DNA of 64,000 bases from Candidatus Binatia bacterium. Lineage in GTDB: Bacteria; Desulfobacterota; Binatia; HRBIN30. The position numbers and the translations under genes were made by a program. The stretch spans positions 1,454,566 to 1,518,565 of the forward strand of contig BPIR01000001.1 in NCBI GenBank assembly GCA_026004215.1, given 5' to 3'. The number at the start of each line of letters is the position of its first letter. The first letter of the stretch is position 1. The notes beneath the pieces are model-generated. The model was not told where the DNA came from. It worked only from the letters and a program-made list of their open reading frames with translations, and made no database searches. Below are positions 28,607 through 37,975 of this stretch, piece by piece.

Positions 28607-29905
28607 ATGGCGAAGGTCCTTGTAGTTGACGACGACGCAAAAATTCGCGCGTCGTTGCGAGGTATACTGGCTGAGGAAGGGTTGGAAGTATTGGAAGCAG
28701 AAAACGGCCGTTACGCCTTGCAGCAACTGCGCGACTCGAACCCGGATTTGGTCATCGTGGATGTTTGGATGCCGGACATGGATGGGCTCGAGTTTTTACG
28801 CGCCGTTCGAGATGCACCGGACATCGAGCGCCATCCACCCGTGGTGATGATTTCTGGGCACGGCAACATCGAAACTGCGGTGCGCGCAACCAAGCTGGGA
28901 GCTGTGGACTTTATCGAAAAACCGTTTTCGCTCGACGGTTTTCTCGCCACCGTCCATCGGGCCCTCCAGCGCCAGCCAGACGAACACTCGTCGAGGGGCT
29001 ATCCGATGTTGGAATCGGTGTCGAACCTTAACGGGGCCCCCAACCGCAACGTCGGCGGTAAGCGGCAGTTCTCCTCCGCCCAGCGCACAGTCGGCAGGAG
29101 CGTCGTGCATACCGGAACGGGCCTACACAGCGGCGGGAAAACCGGACTGATCTTGCAGCCCCTTCCTCCCGGATCGGGGATTGTATTTTCGAACCTGTCC
29201 GCTGATGCCACCGTGCCCGCTCACCTGGACTGGGTGGAGTCCACAGGGTACGCGACCACGCTGCACCGGCAGGGCGTGACCGTTCGGACCGTGGAGCACC
29301 TGCTGGCAGCGCTCCACGCGTACCGAGTCACCAATGTGCTGGTGAAGGTGCAGGGAGAAGTCCCCATCCTCGACGGATCGGCTGCTGGGTTTTGCCAACT
29401 CCTCGAAAATGCCGAGATCGTGGAACAAAATGCCCCGGTCGAGGACATCGAGATCCGCCACCCGATCGAGATCCGGCGCGACGAGCGCGAGTGGATTCGC
29501 ATCGAACCGTACCAGGGCTTTGCCGTCTCTTATACCCTCGAATACCCGCCCCCGGTCGGCCGGCAAGTTTACGAGTACGTCTACCGCGGGCCAGCATCGT
29601 TTCGCGATGAGATCGCCCCCGCGCGGACGTTCGGGTTCGTGCGCGACCTTGCACAGCTTGCTGCGATGGGGCTTGCTTCCGGTGGGCGGCTCGACAACTG
29701 CATTCTGATTGACGACGAAAAAGTCGTGAACACCACACTCCGCTTCCCCGACGAGCTCGCGCGCCACAAAATTCTGGATATCCTGGGCGACATGTACCTG
29801 CTGGGCCGCCCCCTCAGGGGAAAAATCACGGCTTTTCGGACGGGTCACTCGGAAAACATTGCCTTACTGCGCGCCATCCGCGAGCAATGTGCTGCGGATC
29901 GCTAG
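28607..29905 (+). CDS. lpxC: NtrX-type receiver domain fused to UDP-3-O-acyl-GlcNAc deacetylase LpxC
   Basis: 432 aa in one uninterrupted frame. Residues 1-123 are a response-regulator receiver domain with acidic pocket Asp8-Asp10, phospho-acceptor Asp52, and Lys105 in DFIEKPF; SGHGNIETAVRATKLGAVDF closely resembles NtrX receivers. A linker of about 35 residues (124-158) leads to a complete LpxC domain (159-432), the zinc amidase for the committed step of lipid A synthesis: Glu230-His231 in TVEHLL (general base and zinc ligand), His387 and Asp391 in RHKILDILGD (zinc ligands), His414 in TGHSEN. All catalytic residues are present. The gene follows an NtrY-like kinase, so phosphorylation may tune LpxC activity or stability. 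This is inference; a second start at 29006 could also make LpxC alone. Confidence 0.92.
   Translation: MAKVLVVDDDAKIRASLRGILAEEGLEVLEAENGRYALQQLRDSNPDLVIVDVWMPDMDGLEFLRAVRDAPDIERHPPVVMISGHGNIETAVRATKLGAVDFIEKPFSLDGFLATVHRALQRQPDEHSSRGYPMLESVSNLNGAPNRNVGGKRQFSSAQRTVGRSVVHTGTGLHSGGKTGLILQPLPPGSGIVFSNLSADATVPAHLDWVESTGYATTLHRQGVTVRTVEHLLAALHAYRVTNVLVKVQGEVPILDGSAAGFCQLLENAEIVEQNAPVEDIEIRHPIEIRRDEREWIRIEPYQGFAVSYTLEYPPPVGRQVYEYVYRGPASFRDEIAPARTFGFVRDLAQLAAMGLASGGRLDNCILIDDEKVVNTTLRFPDELARHKILDILGDMYLLGRPLRGKITAFRTGHSENIALLRAIREQCAADR
28993..29008 (+). promoter_or_regulatory. Possible internal translation start for free-standing LpxC
   Basis: GAGGGG at 28993-28998 stands seven bases before an in-frame ATG at 29006 (residue 134 of the fusion), inside the linker. 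Starting there would give 299 aa, close to ordinary LpxC (about 305). The context is as good as many real starts in this window. Whether it is used cannot be told from sequence. Confidence 0.35.
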
Positions 29906-29990
29906 ATTCGTTCCAACCCGGCGCGCACGCGCAATACCGAGTGCTGTTCGCCCCGCACGAGATCGCAAGCGCGCGGCTGGCAACCACCCG

Positions 29991-31133
29991 TCAACGGCGC
30001 ACAACCGAAACCGCCGCTTGGTGATGGTTGCGCCGAAACTCTTGGGCCACTTTTTGCGCTTCGCGCGGGTCGGAAAAGCCTTCCACCGTGATTCGGTAGA
30101 CAGCGCGCCGGCGGCGGCGCTCTTTCTCCACACGCACCGCATAGCCATTGCGTTTGAGCGAGGCGCCGACCTTTCGTGCAGTGTCGTGGTCGCGAAATGC
30201 TCCGAGGCGCACTGCGTAATCTCCTCGCCGCACGCGGGTCTCCTGCCGGTCACCGCTCGACGACACAGGCTCGTTGTCGCCGCGCGCCATCAGGAGCGGT
30301 TTCGGCTGAACTTGTGGCCACGGTTCTTTTTCGAAGGCAGCAGCAAGCAAGCGCTTAATGTCCCCCCACAAGTCTGTCGAGCCCAACACCGCAAAGGTGA
30401 CCTCTTGGCTATTCCATCGTGCCGCGCCTACAAAACAGCGCTTGGCTGCGCGCGTGTAACCGGTCTTCCCCACGACCTCGATGTGGTATTCCCCCAAGAG
30501 GCGATTGTGGTTGCGGAGAGCGATTGGGCGCGTTGAACCGCTCACCGCACGAATTTGCCCGCTCCGCGTAGACACGATCTCGAGGAACACTGGATGTCGA
30601 ACCGCGTGGCGAAAAATCGTTGCCAAGTCCCGAGCCGTAGAATAGTGGCCCTCCGCGGGCAGCCCGTTCGGGTTCACGAAGTTCGTATTTCGCGCCCCCA
30701 ATCGCCGAGCCAATGCATTCATTTGATACGCAAAGGCGGGAACCGATCCTGCGAGCCCTTCCGCGATCACAACGCTGGCATCGTTTGCCGAGTTCAGCAT
30801 GATCGCATACACCAAGTCGCGCAGCCGAACCCGCACACCGGGCTTGAGCCCGAGTTTCGACGGAGGCGCTTGAGCGGCGAAGTCGGAGACAACGAACGGC
30901 TCCGACAGACGACCGCTTTGTAAAGCGAGCAAGGCGGTCACCACCTTCGTCGTACTGGCTGGCGGCAACGGTTCATCTGGGTTGTAGCTCCACAACACCT
31001 CCCCGCTTTGCGTATCCATCACGATCGCGGAACGGGCCGTGATCACCGGCGTACGCGCTCCAGCCCTTGTGGGGTCGGCCACCATTACGGTGAGAAGAAG
31101 CGTCAGCAGCAAGAACAAGGGCATCTTCCGCAT
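29991..31133 (-). CDS. D-alanyl-D-alanine carboxypeptidase (S11 family) with C-terminal SPOR domain
   Basis: 380-aa exported penicillin-binding protein of the DacA/DacC group that trims terminal D-Ala from peptidoglycan stem peptides. Signal peptide 1-25; serine-peptidase motifs S60-TTK-63, S115-A-N-117 and K223-T-G are all intact. The last 80 residues (DYAVRLGAFRDHDTARK through VYRITVEGF) form a SPOR domain, which binds denuded glycan strands at division sites and replaces the usual PBP5 membrane-anchor region. GGAGG seven bases before the ATG at 31133 sets the start. It is convergent with rec-lpxC. Confidence 0.92.
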   Translation of the reverse strand: MRKMPLFLLLTLLLTVMVADPTRAGARTPVITARSAIVMDTQSGEVLWSYNPDEPLPPASTTKVVTALLALQSGRLSEPFVVSDFAAQAPPSKLGLKPGVRVRLRDLVYAIMLNSANDASVVIAEGLAGSVPAFAYQMNALARRLGARNTNFVNPNGLPAEGHYSTARDLATIFRHAVRHPVFLEIVSTRSGQIRAVSGSTRPIALRNHNRLLGEYHIEVVGKTGYTRAAKRCFVGAARWNSQEVTFAVLGSTDLWGDIKRLLAAAFEKEPWPQVQPKPLLMARGDNEPVSSSGDRQETRVRRGDYAVRLGAFRDHDTARKVGASLKRNGYAVRVEKERRRRRAVYRITVEGFSDPREAQKVAQEFRRNHHQAAVSVVRR

Positions 31134-31254
31134 AGCCTTTCCTCCCATCCAGCCCACACCATTTCACCCGCATCCCACAATGCGCAAAACCATGTCGCCT
31201 TGTCAACCGCGAAGTGGAACGAGCTCTGCATGCACCGCCGCCAGGTCATGCATC

Positions 31255-32346
31255 TCACGATTCCTCCAGTACCAGCCGTGCTTCTGCGGTTTGGGCCATC
31301 ATGTTGCGGAAGAAAAACACGCTGATGAGGAGCGGCAAGAGATAATATGCCGCTCGGAAAACAAGCACGGCCACGACGGCAGTTTCAAAAGGAACACCGA
31401 GGCCGGCGAAAATGGCGGCCATCGAGCCTTCCATCACCCCGAGACCACCCGGAATAAACGAAACCAACGAGAGTACGATGCCTACAGCAAATCCCACCAC
31501 GACAAATGTCAACGGAACCGTGGTGCCGACACACAGGAACGCCGTGTACAAAATGTACAAAGTCACGATCCAGTCGACCACGATCCAAAACACCGGCCCC
31601 ATCATATGGCGCTTGCGAGACAGCAGGAACTCGATTCCTCGATCGAGGTTGCGTTGAAAACGCCAAATACGCACGCGCCGGGGCTTGTGCCGCGGCGCCA
31701 CGCGCTGGAAGACCCAATGGGCCAGTTCCGCTAGCACGAACAAGGTTCGGCGCCGCAACTGGCGGTGCGAGAGAAGAAACACAGTAATCAAAGTGGCCAC
31801 ACTAAAGAGCACAAGCAGCAGCGGAATGACGACCAGGGTAAGCCCGCGCAACTCGTGCGTGCGAATGAGATAGTAAAAACCGCCGACCACAAAGAACAGC
31901 AGTACGACGTTGGTCACAAACGTTTGCACGAGAGACACGGTCACGGCCGTCCCCGAGCGCATCCCCATCCGGATGAAAAAGAACATGCGCACGGCAAATC
32001 CGCTGAGCCCACCCGTCGTGATCAAATAGTTGACGGAGTTTGCCACAAAGGTGACCTTGAGCATCTCCCAAAACGGAACCTGGATGCCGGCTGCCCACGC
32101 GATGCCCTGATACGATCGGGCCATCGCGACGTAACTCAGTAAAGCGCAAGCAAATGGGAAGGCGAGGAAACGGACGTCCAAGCTTCGGGCCACACGCCAA
32201 AGTTCCCGCACATCGGAGAACGCGAACAACCCCACCAGTACGGTCAAACCAGCAACGAGCAGCCAAGAGAGCCATTGCGGCCGTGTCGTGAGACGTTCTG
32301 CAAGGTCTGCTGGGAAGCTCGTCCCGTTGTGGTTTTGTGCGGCCAT
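31255..32346 (-). CDS. Lysylphosphatidylglycerol synthase TM-region / UPF0104 family membrane protein
   Basis: About 363 aa with some eight hydrophobic segments, matching the UPF0104/AglD-like family: SYVAMARSYQGIAWAAGI near the N-terminus, LITTGGLSGFAVRMFFF, and SFIPGGLGVMEGSMAAIF near the C-terminus. Family members include the flippase part of MprF and proteins linked to lipid-linked sugar handling. Which lipid it moves, if any, is unknown. The soluble aminoacyl-transferase domain of MprF is absent. The start at ATG 32346 is chosen because the upstream open frame is charged and low-complexity and overlaps the divergent yggT promoter region. Confidence 0.8.
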   Translation of the reverse strand: MAAQNHNGTSFPADLAERLTTRPQWLSWLLVAGLTVLVGLFAFSDVRELWRVARSLDVRFLAFPFACALLSYVAMARSYQGIAWAAGIQVPFWEMLKVTFVANSVNYLITTGGLSGFAVRMFFFIRMGMRSGTAVTVSLVQTFVTNVVLLFFVVGGFYYLIRTHELRGLTLVVIPLLLVLFSVATLITVFLLSHRQLRRRTLFVLAELAHWVFQRVAPRHKPRRVRIWRFQRNLDRGIEFLLSRKRHMMGPVFWIVVDWIVTLYILYTAFLCVGTTVPLTFVVVGFAVGIVLSLVSFIPGGLGVMEGSMAAIFAGLGVPFETAVVAVLVFRAAYYLLPLLISVFFFRNMMAQTAEARLVLEES

Positions 32347-32460
32347 GAGACTGCCAAGAGAGAGCTGGCGGGCAATAATGGGACCAGCACGTCCCGTCAA
32401 GCGCCGAGCCTCTGCTTGTTCCCGCGCCCAGGGCAGGCTAAGTGCGGAGCGCTTGCCCCT

Positions 32461-32757
32461 ATGTTCGTGATCGCCAACCTCATCCGCGCGCTTGCCCAGG
32501 TGCTCGACCTGTTGCTCCATCTGTACTCGATTATTTTAATCGTGCGGGTGATCGTCAGTTGGGTCAACGCTGATCCGTTCAACCCCATCGTCCGTTTTCT
32601 TTACCAAGCCACCGAGCCCGTCCTCCAACGCGTGCGGCGTACGCTACCGGTGACCTACGCCGGTTTCGATCTCTCGCCCCTCGTGGTGCTTTTGATCATT
32701 TTCTTTCTTCAGGGCTTTCTCGTGTCGAGTCTCTACGAGGTGGCTCGGCGTCTCTAG
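32461..32757 (+). CDS. YggT family membrane protein
   Basis: 98 aa with two hydrophobic helices (about 1-30 and 70-90) separated by VSWVNADPFNPIVRFLYQATEPVL, the family signature (NP.....L...TEP). YggT proteins are small inner-membrane proteins tied to osmotic tolerance or cell-division geometry (CYLM/SepG-related); the exact role here is unknown. The frame is open upstream, but the first ATG that gives a normal YggT is 32461. Divergent from the UPF0104 gene. Confidence 0.85.
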   Translation: MFVIANLIRALAQVLDLLLHLYSIILIVRVIVSWVNADPFNPIVRFLYQATEPVLQRVRRTLPVTYAGFDLSPLVVLLIIFFLQGFLVSSLYEVARRL

Positions 32758-32787
32758 CGGGCCGGACCGTGCTGGTAGCGGACTTGG

Positions 32788-32816
32788 TTGACACTCTAGA
32801 CCCCAGTGATTAGTTC
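32788..32816 (+). promoter_or_regulatory. Possible promoter for the zinc-ribbon gene
   Basis: A perfect TTGACA hexamer at 32788-32793 is followed 17 bases later by TAGTTC, a poor -10 match. The position, about 35-60 bases before the GTG of the next gene, is right for a promoter. Weak evidence because only the -35 box is convincing. Confidence 0.25.
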
Positions 32817-32851
32817 GCTTGCCCGTCAACCTAGGCCGGAGGAGGTATCCA

Positions 32852-33139
32852 GTGCCGATTTACGAGTATTTGTGCCCGAAATGTGGGGAATTCGAAGTCA
32901 CCCAAAGAATTACCGAAGATCCGTTGAAGCGGTGCCCCACTTGTCGGAGCAAGGTGCAGAAACTGATTTCTGCAAGTTCCTTCCAGTTGAAAGGCTCGGG
33001 CTGGTATCTCACCGACTATGCCCGTGCCGGCAACGGCAAACAAAAGGATACGAGTGGGGAGAAGACGAGCGAGAGTTCGTCGTCGCCGGCAAAGAGCGAT
33101 TCGGGCACTGCCAAATCTACGGACACAGCCGCGGCGTAA
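32852..33139 (+). CDS. FmdB-type zinc ribbon protein
   Basis: 95 aa. It begins PIYEYLCPKCGEFE and has a second CxxC in CPTCRSKVQ, giving a CxxC...CxxC zinc ribbon in the first 45 residues, the FmdB/CxxC_CXXC_SSSS family. ASSFQLKGSGWYLTDY is the usual follow-on, and the tail is a Ser/Thr/Lys/Ala-rich disordered stretch. Such proteins were named from formamidase operons and are proposed regulators, but no general function is established. GGAGGAGG at 32838-32845 sets the GTG start at 32852. Confidence 0.88.
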   Translation: MPIYEYLCPKCGEFEVTQRITEDPLKRCPTCRSKVQKLISASSFQLKGSGWYLTDYARAGNGKQKDTSGEKTSESSSSPAKSDSGTAKSTDTAAA

Positions 33140-33413
33140 CTCGCGTGAGCAGTTCGCCGCGACTGGGTGTGGGATCGAGCCTAAACCGCGCGGTGCTGAC
33201 TGGGGCCAAGGTCGTCAAAGCGGCCGGCTGCTGCCGATAGCGCGCTAGCCCACAGAGGCCCGTGCGAATGGATCATCCGCCGGCGCCGATTCCGCTGGAT
33301 TTGAACGGTCCCGACCGATCCCCCTAGGACGTCCCGCACCGCGAGGCTGTCCCGCGGTCTGCAACGCGGCGTGGAGTCCACTCGTGGGGAGTGTCAGCTC
33401 AAAACCGCGCCGC
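33140..33413. other. Convergent spacer between the zinc-ribbon gene and rpoD
   Basis: About 270 bases without a credible gene. Translations on either strand are Arg/Pro-rich and lack codon structure. On the minus strand a GTTCAAATCC near 33297-33306 mimics a tRNA T-loop, but no stem forms around it. No clear terminator hairpin with a T-tract. Confidence 0.4.
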
Positions 33414-35243
33414 TCAACGCGAAGGGGAAGACTGCCCTCGCTGCGGGCTTTCTAATGCTTTGACTCGACTCGGGTGGCGCAACTTGCGCAGCGCCTTGGC
33501 TTCGATTTGTCGAATCCTCTCGCGCGTCACCGCGAATTTCTGGCCCACTTCCTCGAGCGTGTAATCGGACTTCTCGCCAATCCCAAAGCGCATGCGCAAG
33601 ATTTGCTCCTCCCGAGGCGTCAGGGTGGCCAGAACGCGGCGCGTTTGTTCTTCCAGATTGGAGTATACCGCCGCATCTGCCGGCGAGATTGTTTGCCGAT
33701 CCTCGACGAAATCCCCGAGGGAGCTTTCGTCCTCGTCGCCAATGGGCGTTTCCAAGGACACCGGCTCTTTGACGATGCGCAAGACTTTGCGCACCTTCTC
33801 CAAGGGCATTTCCATCCTTTCGGCAATTTCCTCCGGGGTGGGCTCGCGACCGAGTTGGTGGATCAAGTAACGCGAGGAGCGCACAACCTTATTGATCGTT
33901 TCGATCATGTGCACGGGGATTCGAATCGTCCGCGCTTGGTCTGCAATCGCCCGGCTCACAGACTGCCGAATCCACCAAGTGGCGTACGTGGAGAACTTGT
34001 AACCGCGCTGGTACTCGAATTTCTCCACCGCCCGCATGAGGCCAATGTTGCCCTCTTGCACGAGATCCAAAAAACCGAGGCCGCGATTCGTGTATCGTTT
34101 GGCAATGCTGACCACCAGACGCAAATTGGCTTCGATCAGCTTGCGCTTGCCCTCCTTTGCCTTGAACTCGCCCGCCGAAATGACTTTGAGCGCCTGGCGC
34201 AAGGCCTCCGGCTGCATCTGCACCTTATCCACCACGTCGCGAATTTTCTTGCGCGCCGCACGAATGGACTCGGCAATTTGGCGAACCTCTTCCGCACCCC
34301 GACGGGGTCTTTTCAAGCTCGGCTCCGCGTCCACACCGAGGCCGCGAGCGGCAAGCCGCAAAATTTCCGGAGCGCGCATCTTCAATTCGTTCTCGTACCG
34401 CTGGATCGCCCGCTCGCTCTCTTGGATTGTCTGATTGGCGCGGCGCAGCTCTTCGATAATCTTGTCGAAATGGCGCCGACCGATGTCCAATTCCTCGAGC
34501 GCCTTGCGGAGCCTCCGCTCGGTGTCGCGCAGCCGGCGCTCATTGGCGGCACGATTGCGCCGCTCGCCGTAGCGTGCCAGTGCCCGCACCAGTTGTTCTC
34601 GAGTTTCGGCGAGCCGGCGAAGTCGCTCGAGTTTCTTCAGAACCGTTCCTTCAGGAACGGTTTGCTCCGGCTCCTCATCGAGCTCTGCTTCCTCGCCTTC
34701 AAGAAGCTCACGGTCCAACTGTTCTTGGTCCTGGTCGTCGTCCAACAGGGCGCGTTCCGAGAGTTCCCCGTTCCGAATTCGCTCTTCTAGATCCCGGAGG
34801 TAGCGGAGCGTGAATGGGAGAGCCAAAACTTGTTCGCGCACCTCGTTTTCTCCGGCCTCGATCTCCTTGGCGATCTCCACCTCCTGCTCGCGCGTCAACA
34901 GAGGCACCGAGCCCATTTCCTGAAGGTAAATGCGGACCGGATCCGAGGTGTCTTCTAAAACGGGCTTCTCTTCGACCTCTTCCTCTCCACTCCACTCCTC
35001 TTTTTCTTCCTTCAAGCCCACATCCAGGGCATCTTCCTCTTCTCCCTCGATATCGCCGAGCACAGTGAGCGCGCCCTCGTAATCACCGGGGTCGTCCGCA
35101 GATAGATCCTCGGCGGATTCGGCCTCCAGACCATCTGGGATCGAACTCCGGCTGGCCGCTTTTGGCGCTCGCCTCGACGTGGAGTTGGCCACGCTGTCGG
35201 ATGGTCGCTTCCTCGATTTTCCGATGTTCCCTGTGCCCTTCAC
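33414..35243 (-). CDS. rpoD: RNA polymerase primary sigma factor (sigma-70)
   Basis: 609 aa. Region 1.2 ([21 protein letters not shown], about 101-121) is followed by a long acidic and coiled non-conserved region (to about 375), region 2 with [20 protein letters not shown] and the core-binding/-10 recognition helix [18 protein letters not shown], region 3, and region 4 with [15 protein letters not shown] and the -35 helix [19 protein letters not shown]. In place of a normal region 1.1 the N-terminus is acidic and low-complexity. The GTG at 35243 has GGGGAG upstream. As the housekeeping sigma factor it should direct most promoters here. Monocistronic, convergent with the zinc-ribbon gene. Confidence 0.95.
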   Translation of the reverse strand: MKGTGNIGKSRKRPSDSVANSTSRRAPKAASRSSIPDGLEAESAEDLSADDPGDYEGALTVLGDIEGEEEDALDVGLKEEKEEWSGEEEVEEKPVLEDTSDPVRIYLQEMGSVPLLTREQEVEIAKEIEAGENEVREQVLALPFTLRYLRDLEERIRNGELSERALLDDDQDQEQLDRELLEGEEAELDEEPEQTVPEGTVLKKLERLRRLAETREQLVRALARYGERRNRAANERRLRDTERRLRKALEELDIGRRHFDKIIEELRRANQTIQESERAIQRYENELKMRAPEILRLAARGLGVDAEPSLKRPRRGAEEVRQIAESIRAARKKIRDVVDKVQMQPEALRQALKVISAGEFKAKEGKRKLIEANLRLVVSIAKRYTNRGLGFLDLVQEGNIGLMRAVEKFEYQRGYKFSTYATWWIRQSVSRAIADQARTIRIPVHMIETINKVVRSSRYLIHQLGREPTPEEIAERMEMPLEKVRKVLRIVKEPVSLETPIGDEDESSLGDFVEDRQTISPADAAVYSNLEEQTRRVLATLTPREEQILRMRFGIGEKSDYTLEEVGQKFAVTRERIRQIEAKALRKLRHPSRVKALESPQRGQSSPSR

Positions 35244-35479
35244 GCCAAACTGCTCCCCTCACGCAAGAATGTTGGTCATTCCGTGAACGGCGGCGCAACT
35301 TCGCCTGGCACACGCCAACGGCTGGTGCGGTGCGGGACAGGATATCCACAACCGCACATATGTCGTCGACCCCTGGTTGCGGCCACTCGAGAAAGTTGCG
35401 CCAAGCCTCTTTTGATCCCTGGGAAACGTCACCGGCCCCGGAAACCTGCGGCGGCGTTTAGACGCGCACGTCCAGCCCG

Positions 35480-37975
35480 TCAAGACGCGCCGGATTCTCC
35501 CGGACTGGGCCCCTGCTCGTCTTGCTTCTTCTCCTTGTCCGCACGGGCCTCGAAACGGCGCAAGCCTTCTGCCAAAGCCCGCAAGCGTTCCAGGACTAGG
35601 TAATGCACGGTGCCGGGTTCTTCGATCGACCCTGCCTTCACTCCGGTAAGGATCTCGATCCCTTCGTCCACCGTGCGAATGGGATAGAGGTGAAAACGTC
35701 CCTGCTGAATGGCCTCCACGACCTCCGGGCGCAACACAAGCTCTTTGACGTTCTGCGCTGGTAAGACAACGCCTTGAGAGCCAGTGAGTCCCACCGCGCA
35801 ACACGTCGCGAAAAAGCCCTCGACCTTTTCGTTGATCCCTCCGATGGGTTGCACTTCGCCCCACTGGTTCACGCTTCCCGTCACCGCCAAATCTTGGCGC
35901 AGTGGCAAGCCACTTAAAGCGGAAAGGATGGCAAAGAGTTCCGTCGACGAGGCACTGTCGCCGTCGATGCCCGTGTACGACTGTTCGAAACATATACTCG
36001 CGGTGAGGCTCAGGGGGAAGTTCTGCGCGTAGGTGCGGCGCAAATACCCGGTCAGAATGAGCACGCCTTTATCGTGGGTGCGGCCGCTCAACTGCGCCTC
36101 ACGCTCGATATTGATGATCCCTTGGCTTCCCATGGAAACGGCCGCGGTCACACGCGACGGGCGGCCGAAGTCATAACCGCCAACGTTGAGTACGGCTAAA
36201 CCGTTCACTTGTCCCACGCGCGTTCCCGCCACGTCGAGGAGCAACACACCGTCCCGAACGAGCTCGCGAATTTTCTCCTCGACGCGGTTCAGTCGAAATA
36301 CCCGCTGCTCGATGGCCTTGGTCACGTGGTGCCCTTCGACGCGCACCCCGCCCTCTGCCCGGCACCAAAAGGCAGCCTCCCGCATTACGTCGGCCACTTC
36401 CGCAAACTGGCTGGGAAGCTTGCGCCGGTCGCCCACCAACCGCGCACCGTATTCGAGAAGGCGAGCGACGCCGGTGGCATGGAAAGCGGGCAGACCTTCG
36501 TCCCGGGCGACGCGCGCGACTTGCGAAACAAAACGGTCGCGCGCGGCACTGGCCTCTGTCTCGTAGCCAAAGTCGGCCCGAATCTTGAAAATGTCGTGGA
36601 ACTCCTCGTCGAGGAAATACAGGAGCTGGAAGATCTCTGCCGTGCCCACCAGCACCACGCGGGTCGACACTTGCATGGGTTCCGGCTTCAACGTACCGGT
36701 CGCCAACAACGCAAACGGGTCGTAGGCTTCGATTTCGAGCTGGCCGCTCTTCAAGCAACGCTTCAATGCCCGCCACACCAGCGGCTCGCTCAGCACATCC
36801 ATCACGTTGATCACAATACAGCCGCCGTGGGCCCGGAGGAGCGAGCCGCCCTGCACACGCGTGAAGTTCGTGACCAGTTTTCCAAACGGATCCACGATGC
36901 GTTCCACCGCACCGAAGAGGTTCTTGTAAGTGGGGGACGTTTCGACGATCACCGGAGCACCGGTGCTCTCGCTGTTGTCCACCAGTACGTTGACCTCGTA
37001 ATCCACAAAGGCACTTTCGGCGAACGCCGCAGGGGACAAGGGAAACGGGAACGGAAACGGAGGCGCCATCGAGGCCAGCTCTTTGATGGGTTCACGGAAG
37101 AGGTCCAAATGATCCAGAATATGTTCCCGGACTTCCTGAAGGTACTGATGGACCTCTGGGCTTTGGTAGCGCTGCGCGATCTCTTCGATCAACGGCGACA
37201 CGACCTCTGCAGCCACTCTGCGCTCGACGGCCTTGACTTCGCGCGCCAGCCGGCGCCCCAGCGCTTGTTGGCGGCGCAGCATCGCTTTGAGTTCGCGCGC
37301 CACCTCGCGCTCGCGCCGGCGCAGCTCTTCCTGCTCCTCTGGCGAGAGCCGCTCCAGCTCCTGTGGGCTCATCGGTTCCCCGTTGGGTTTGAGCGGGATA
37401 AACAAAATCCCCCCCTGCGGATGCGGCTGTAAGGCAAACCCCTGGGCGGCCGCGCGCCGTTCGAGCTCGCGGGCAATTTCTTCGCCCTCTTTGCCGAACC
37501 GCTCCGCCAGTTGTTCTTTCTCTTCCTCGAATGTTTCTTGACGGAAGGTCTCCGGCAGCAACCGCTGAAGATCTTCGATGAGCTCTTGCATGTCGCGGCG
37601 GAGCTGTCTGCCTTGTCCGGCCGGGAGGTAAAAGGCGCGCGGCCGGTCGCGGTTTTGAAAATTTTGCACCAGCACCCGGTCCCCGGGAACCGGCTTGTTC
37701 CGGGTCAGCTCGCGCAAGAGTTCACCGAGTTGTTGCTCGCGCTGCGTTCCCGCCAAGCCGACCACGTAAACGTTGAAACCTGCGTCCGCCACGTTGACCG
37801 CGAGCTCCAGTGCGGCCAGCGCTCGCTCTTGGCCAAACCACTCCGGTAATAACGGCACCTCGTCCGTCGTCTCGAACCCCAACGTCCTCGGGTCGACGAC
37901 GAAAGCCGCCTCCTCGAACGGAAGGGACTTTGGCGGTTGCGCGGCTACCGGAGTCACGTTCGCCCGACCCGTCAT
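35480..37975 (-). CDS. Lon-like (LonC/COG1067-type) protease with degenerate nucleotide-binding motif
   Basis: 831 aa. The N-terminal and middle parts follow the COG1067/AAA_32 layout with a long charged coiled-coil insert (about 155-270); the C-terminal Lon proteolytic domain has Ser674 in GDSASSTELF and Lys717 in GGINEKVEGFF, 43 residues apart as in Lon. The position of Walker A reads GLAGTQRE (73-80), without the P-loop lysine, and the Walker B region INVMDVL lacks the Asp-Glu pair, so ATP hydrolysis is doubtful; ATP-independent LonC enzymes are the nearest known case. The start overlaps the Hsp20 stop as ATGA, suggesting joint expression in protein quality control. The frame open upstream is an Hsp20 shadow. 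Confidence 0.85.
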   Translation of the reverse strand: MTGRANVTPVAAQPPKSLPFEEAAFVVDPRTLGFETTDEVPLLPEWFGQERALAALELAVNVADAGFNVYVVGLAGTQREQQLGELLRELTRNKPVPGDRVLVQNFQNRDRPRAFYLPAGQGRQLRRDMQELIEDLQRLLPETFRQETFEEEKEQLAERFGKEGEEIARELERRAAAQGFALQPHPQGGILFIPLKPNGEPMSPQELERLSPEEQEELRRREREVARELKAMLRRQQALGRRLAREVKAVERRVAAEVVSPLIEEIAQRYQSPEVHQYLQEVREHILDHLDLFREPIKELASMAPPFPFPFPLSPAAFAESAFVDYEVNVLVDNSESTGAPVIVETSPTYKNLFGAVERIVDPFGKLVTNFTRVQGGSLLRAHGGCIVINVMDVLSEPLVWRALKRCLKSGQLEIEAYDPFALLATGTLKPEPMQVSTRVVLVGTAEIFQLLYFLDEEFHDIFKIRADFGYETEASAARDRFVSQVARVARDEGLPAFHATGVARLLEYGARLVGDRRKLPSQFAEVADVMREAAFWCRAEGGVRVEGHHVTKAIEQRVFRLNRVEEKIRELVRDGVLLLDVAGTRVGQVNGLAVLNVGGYDFGRPSRVTAAVSMGSQGIINIEREAQLSGRTHDKGVLILTGYLRRTYAQNFPLSLTASICFEQSYTGIDGDSASSTELFAILSALSGLPLRQDLAVTGSVNQWGEVQPIGGINEKVEGFFATCCAVGLTGSQGVVLPAQNVKELVLRPEVVEAIQQGRFHLYPIRTVDEGIEILTGVKAGSIEEPGTVHYLVLERLRALAEGLRRFEARADKEKKQDEQGPSPGESGAS

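Noticed and set aside
33297..33306. GTTCAAATCC on the minus strand, like a tRNA T-loop
   Set aside because: The flanking bases do not pair into a T-stem and no acceptor or anticodon arm is present.
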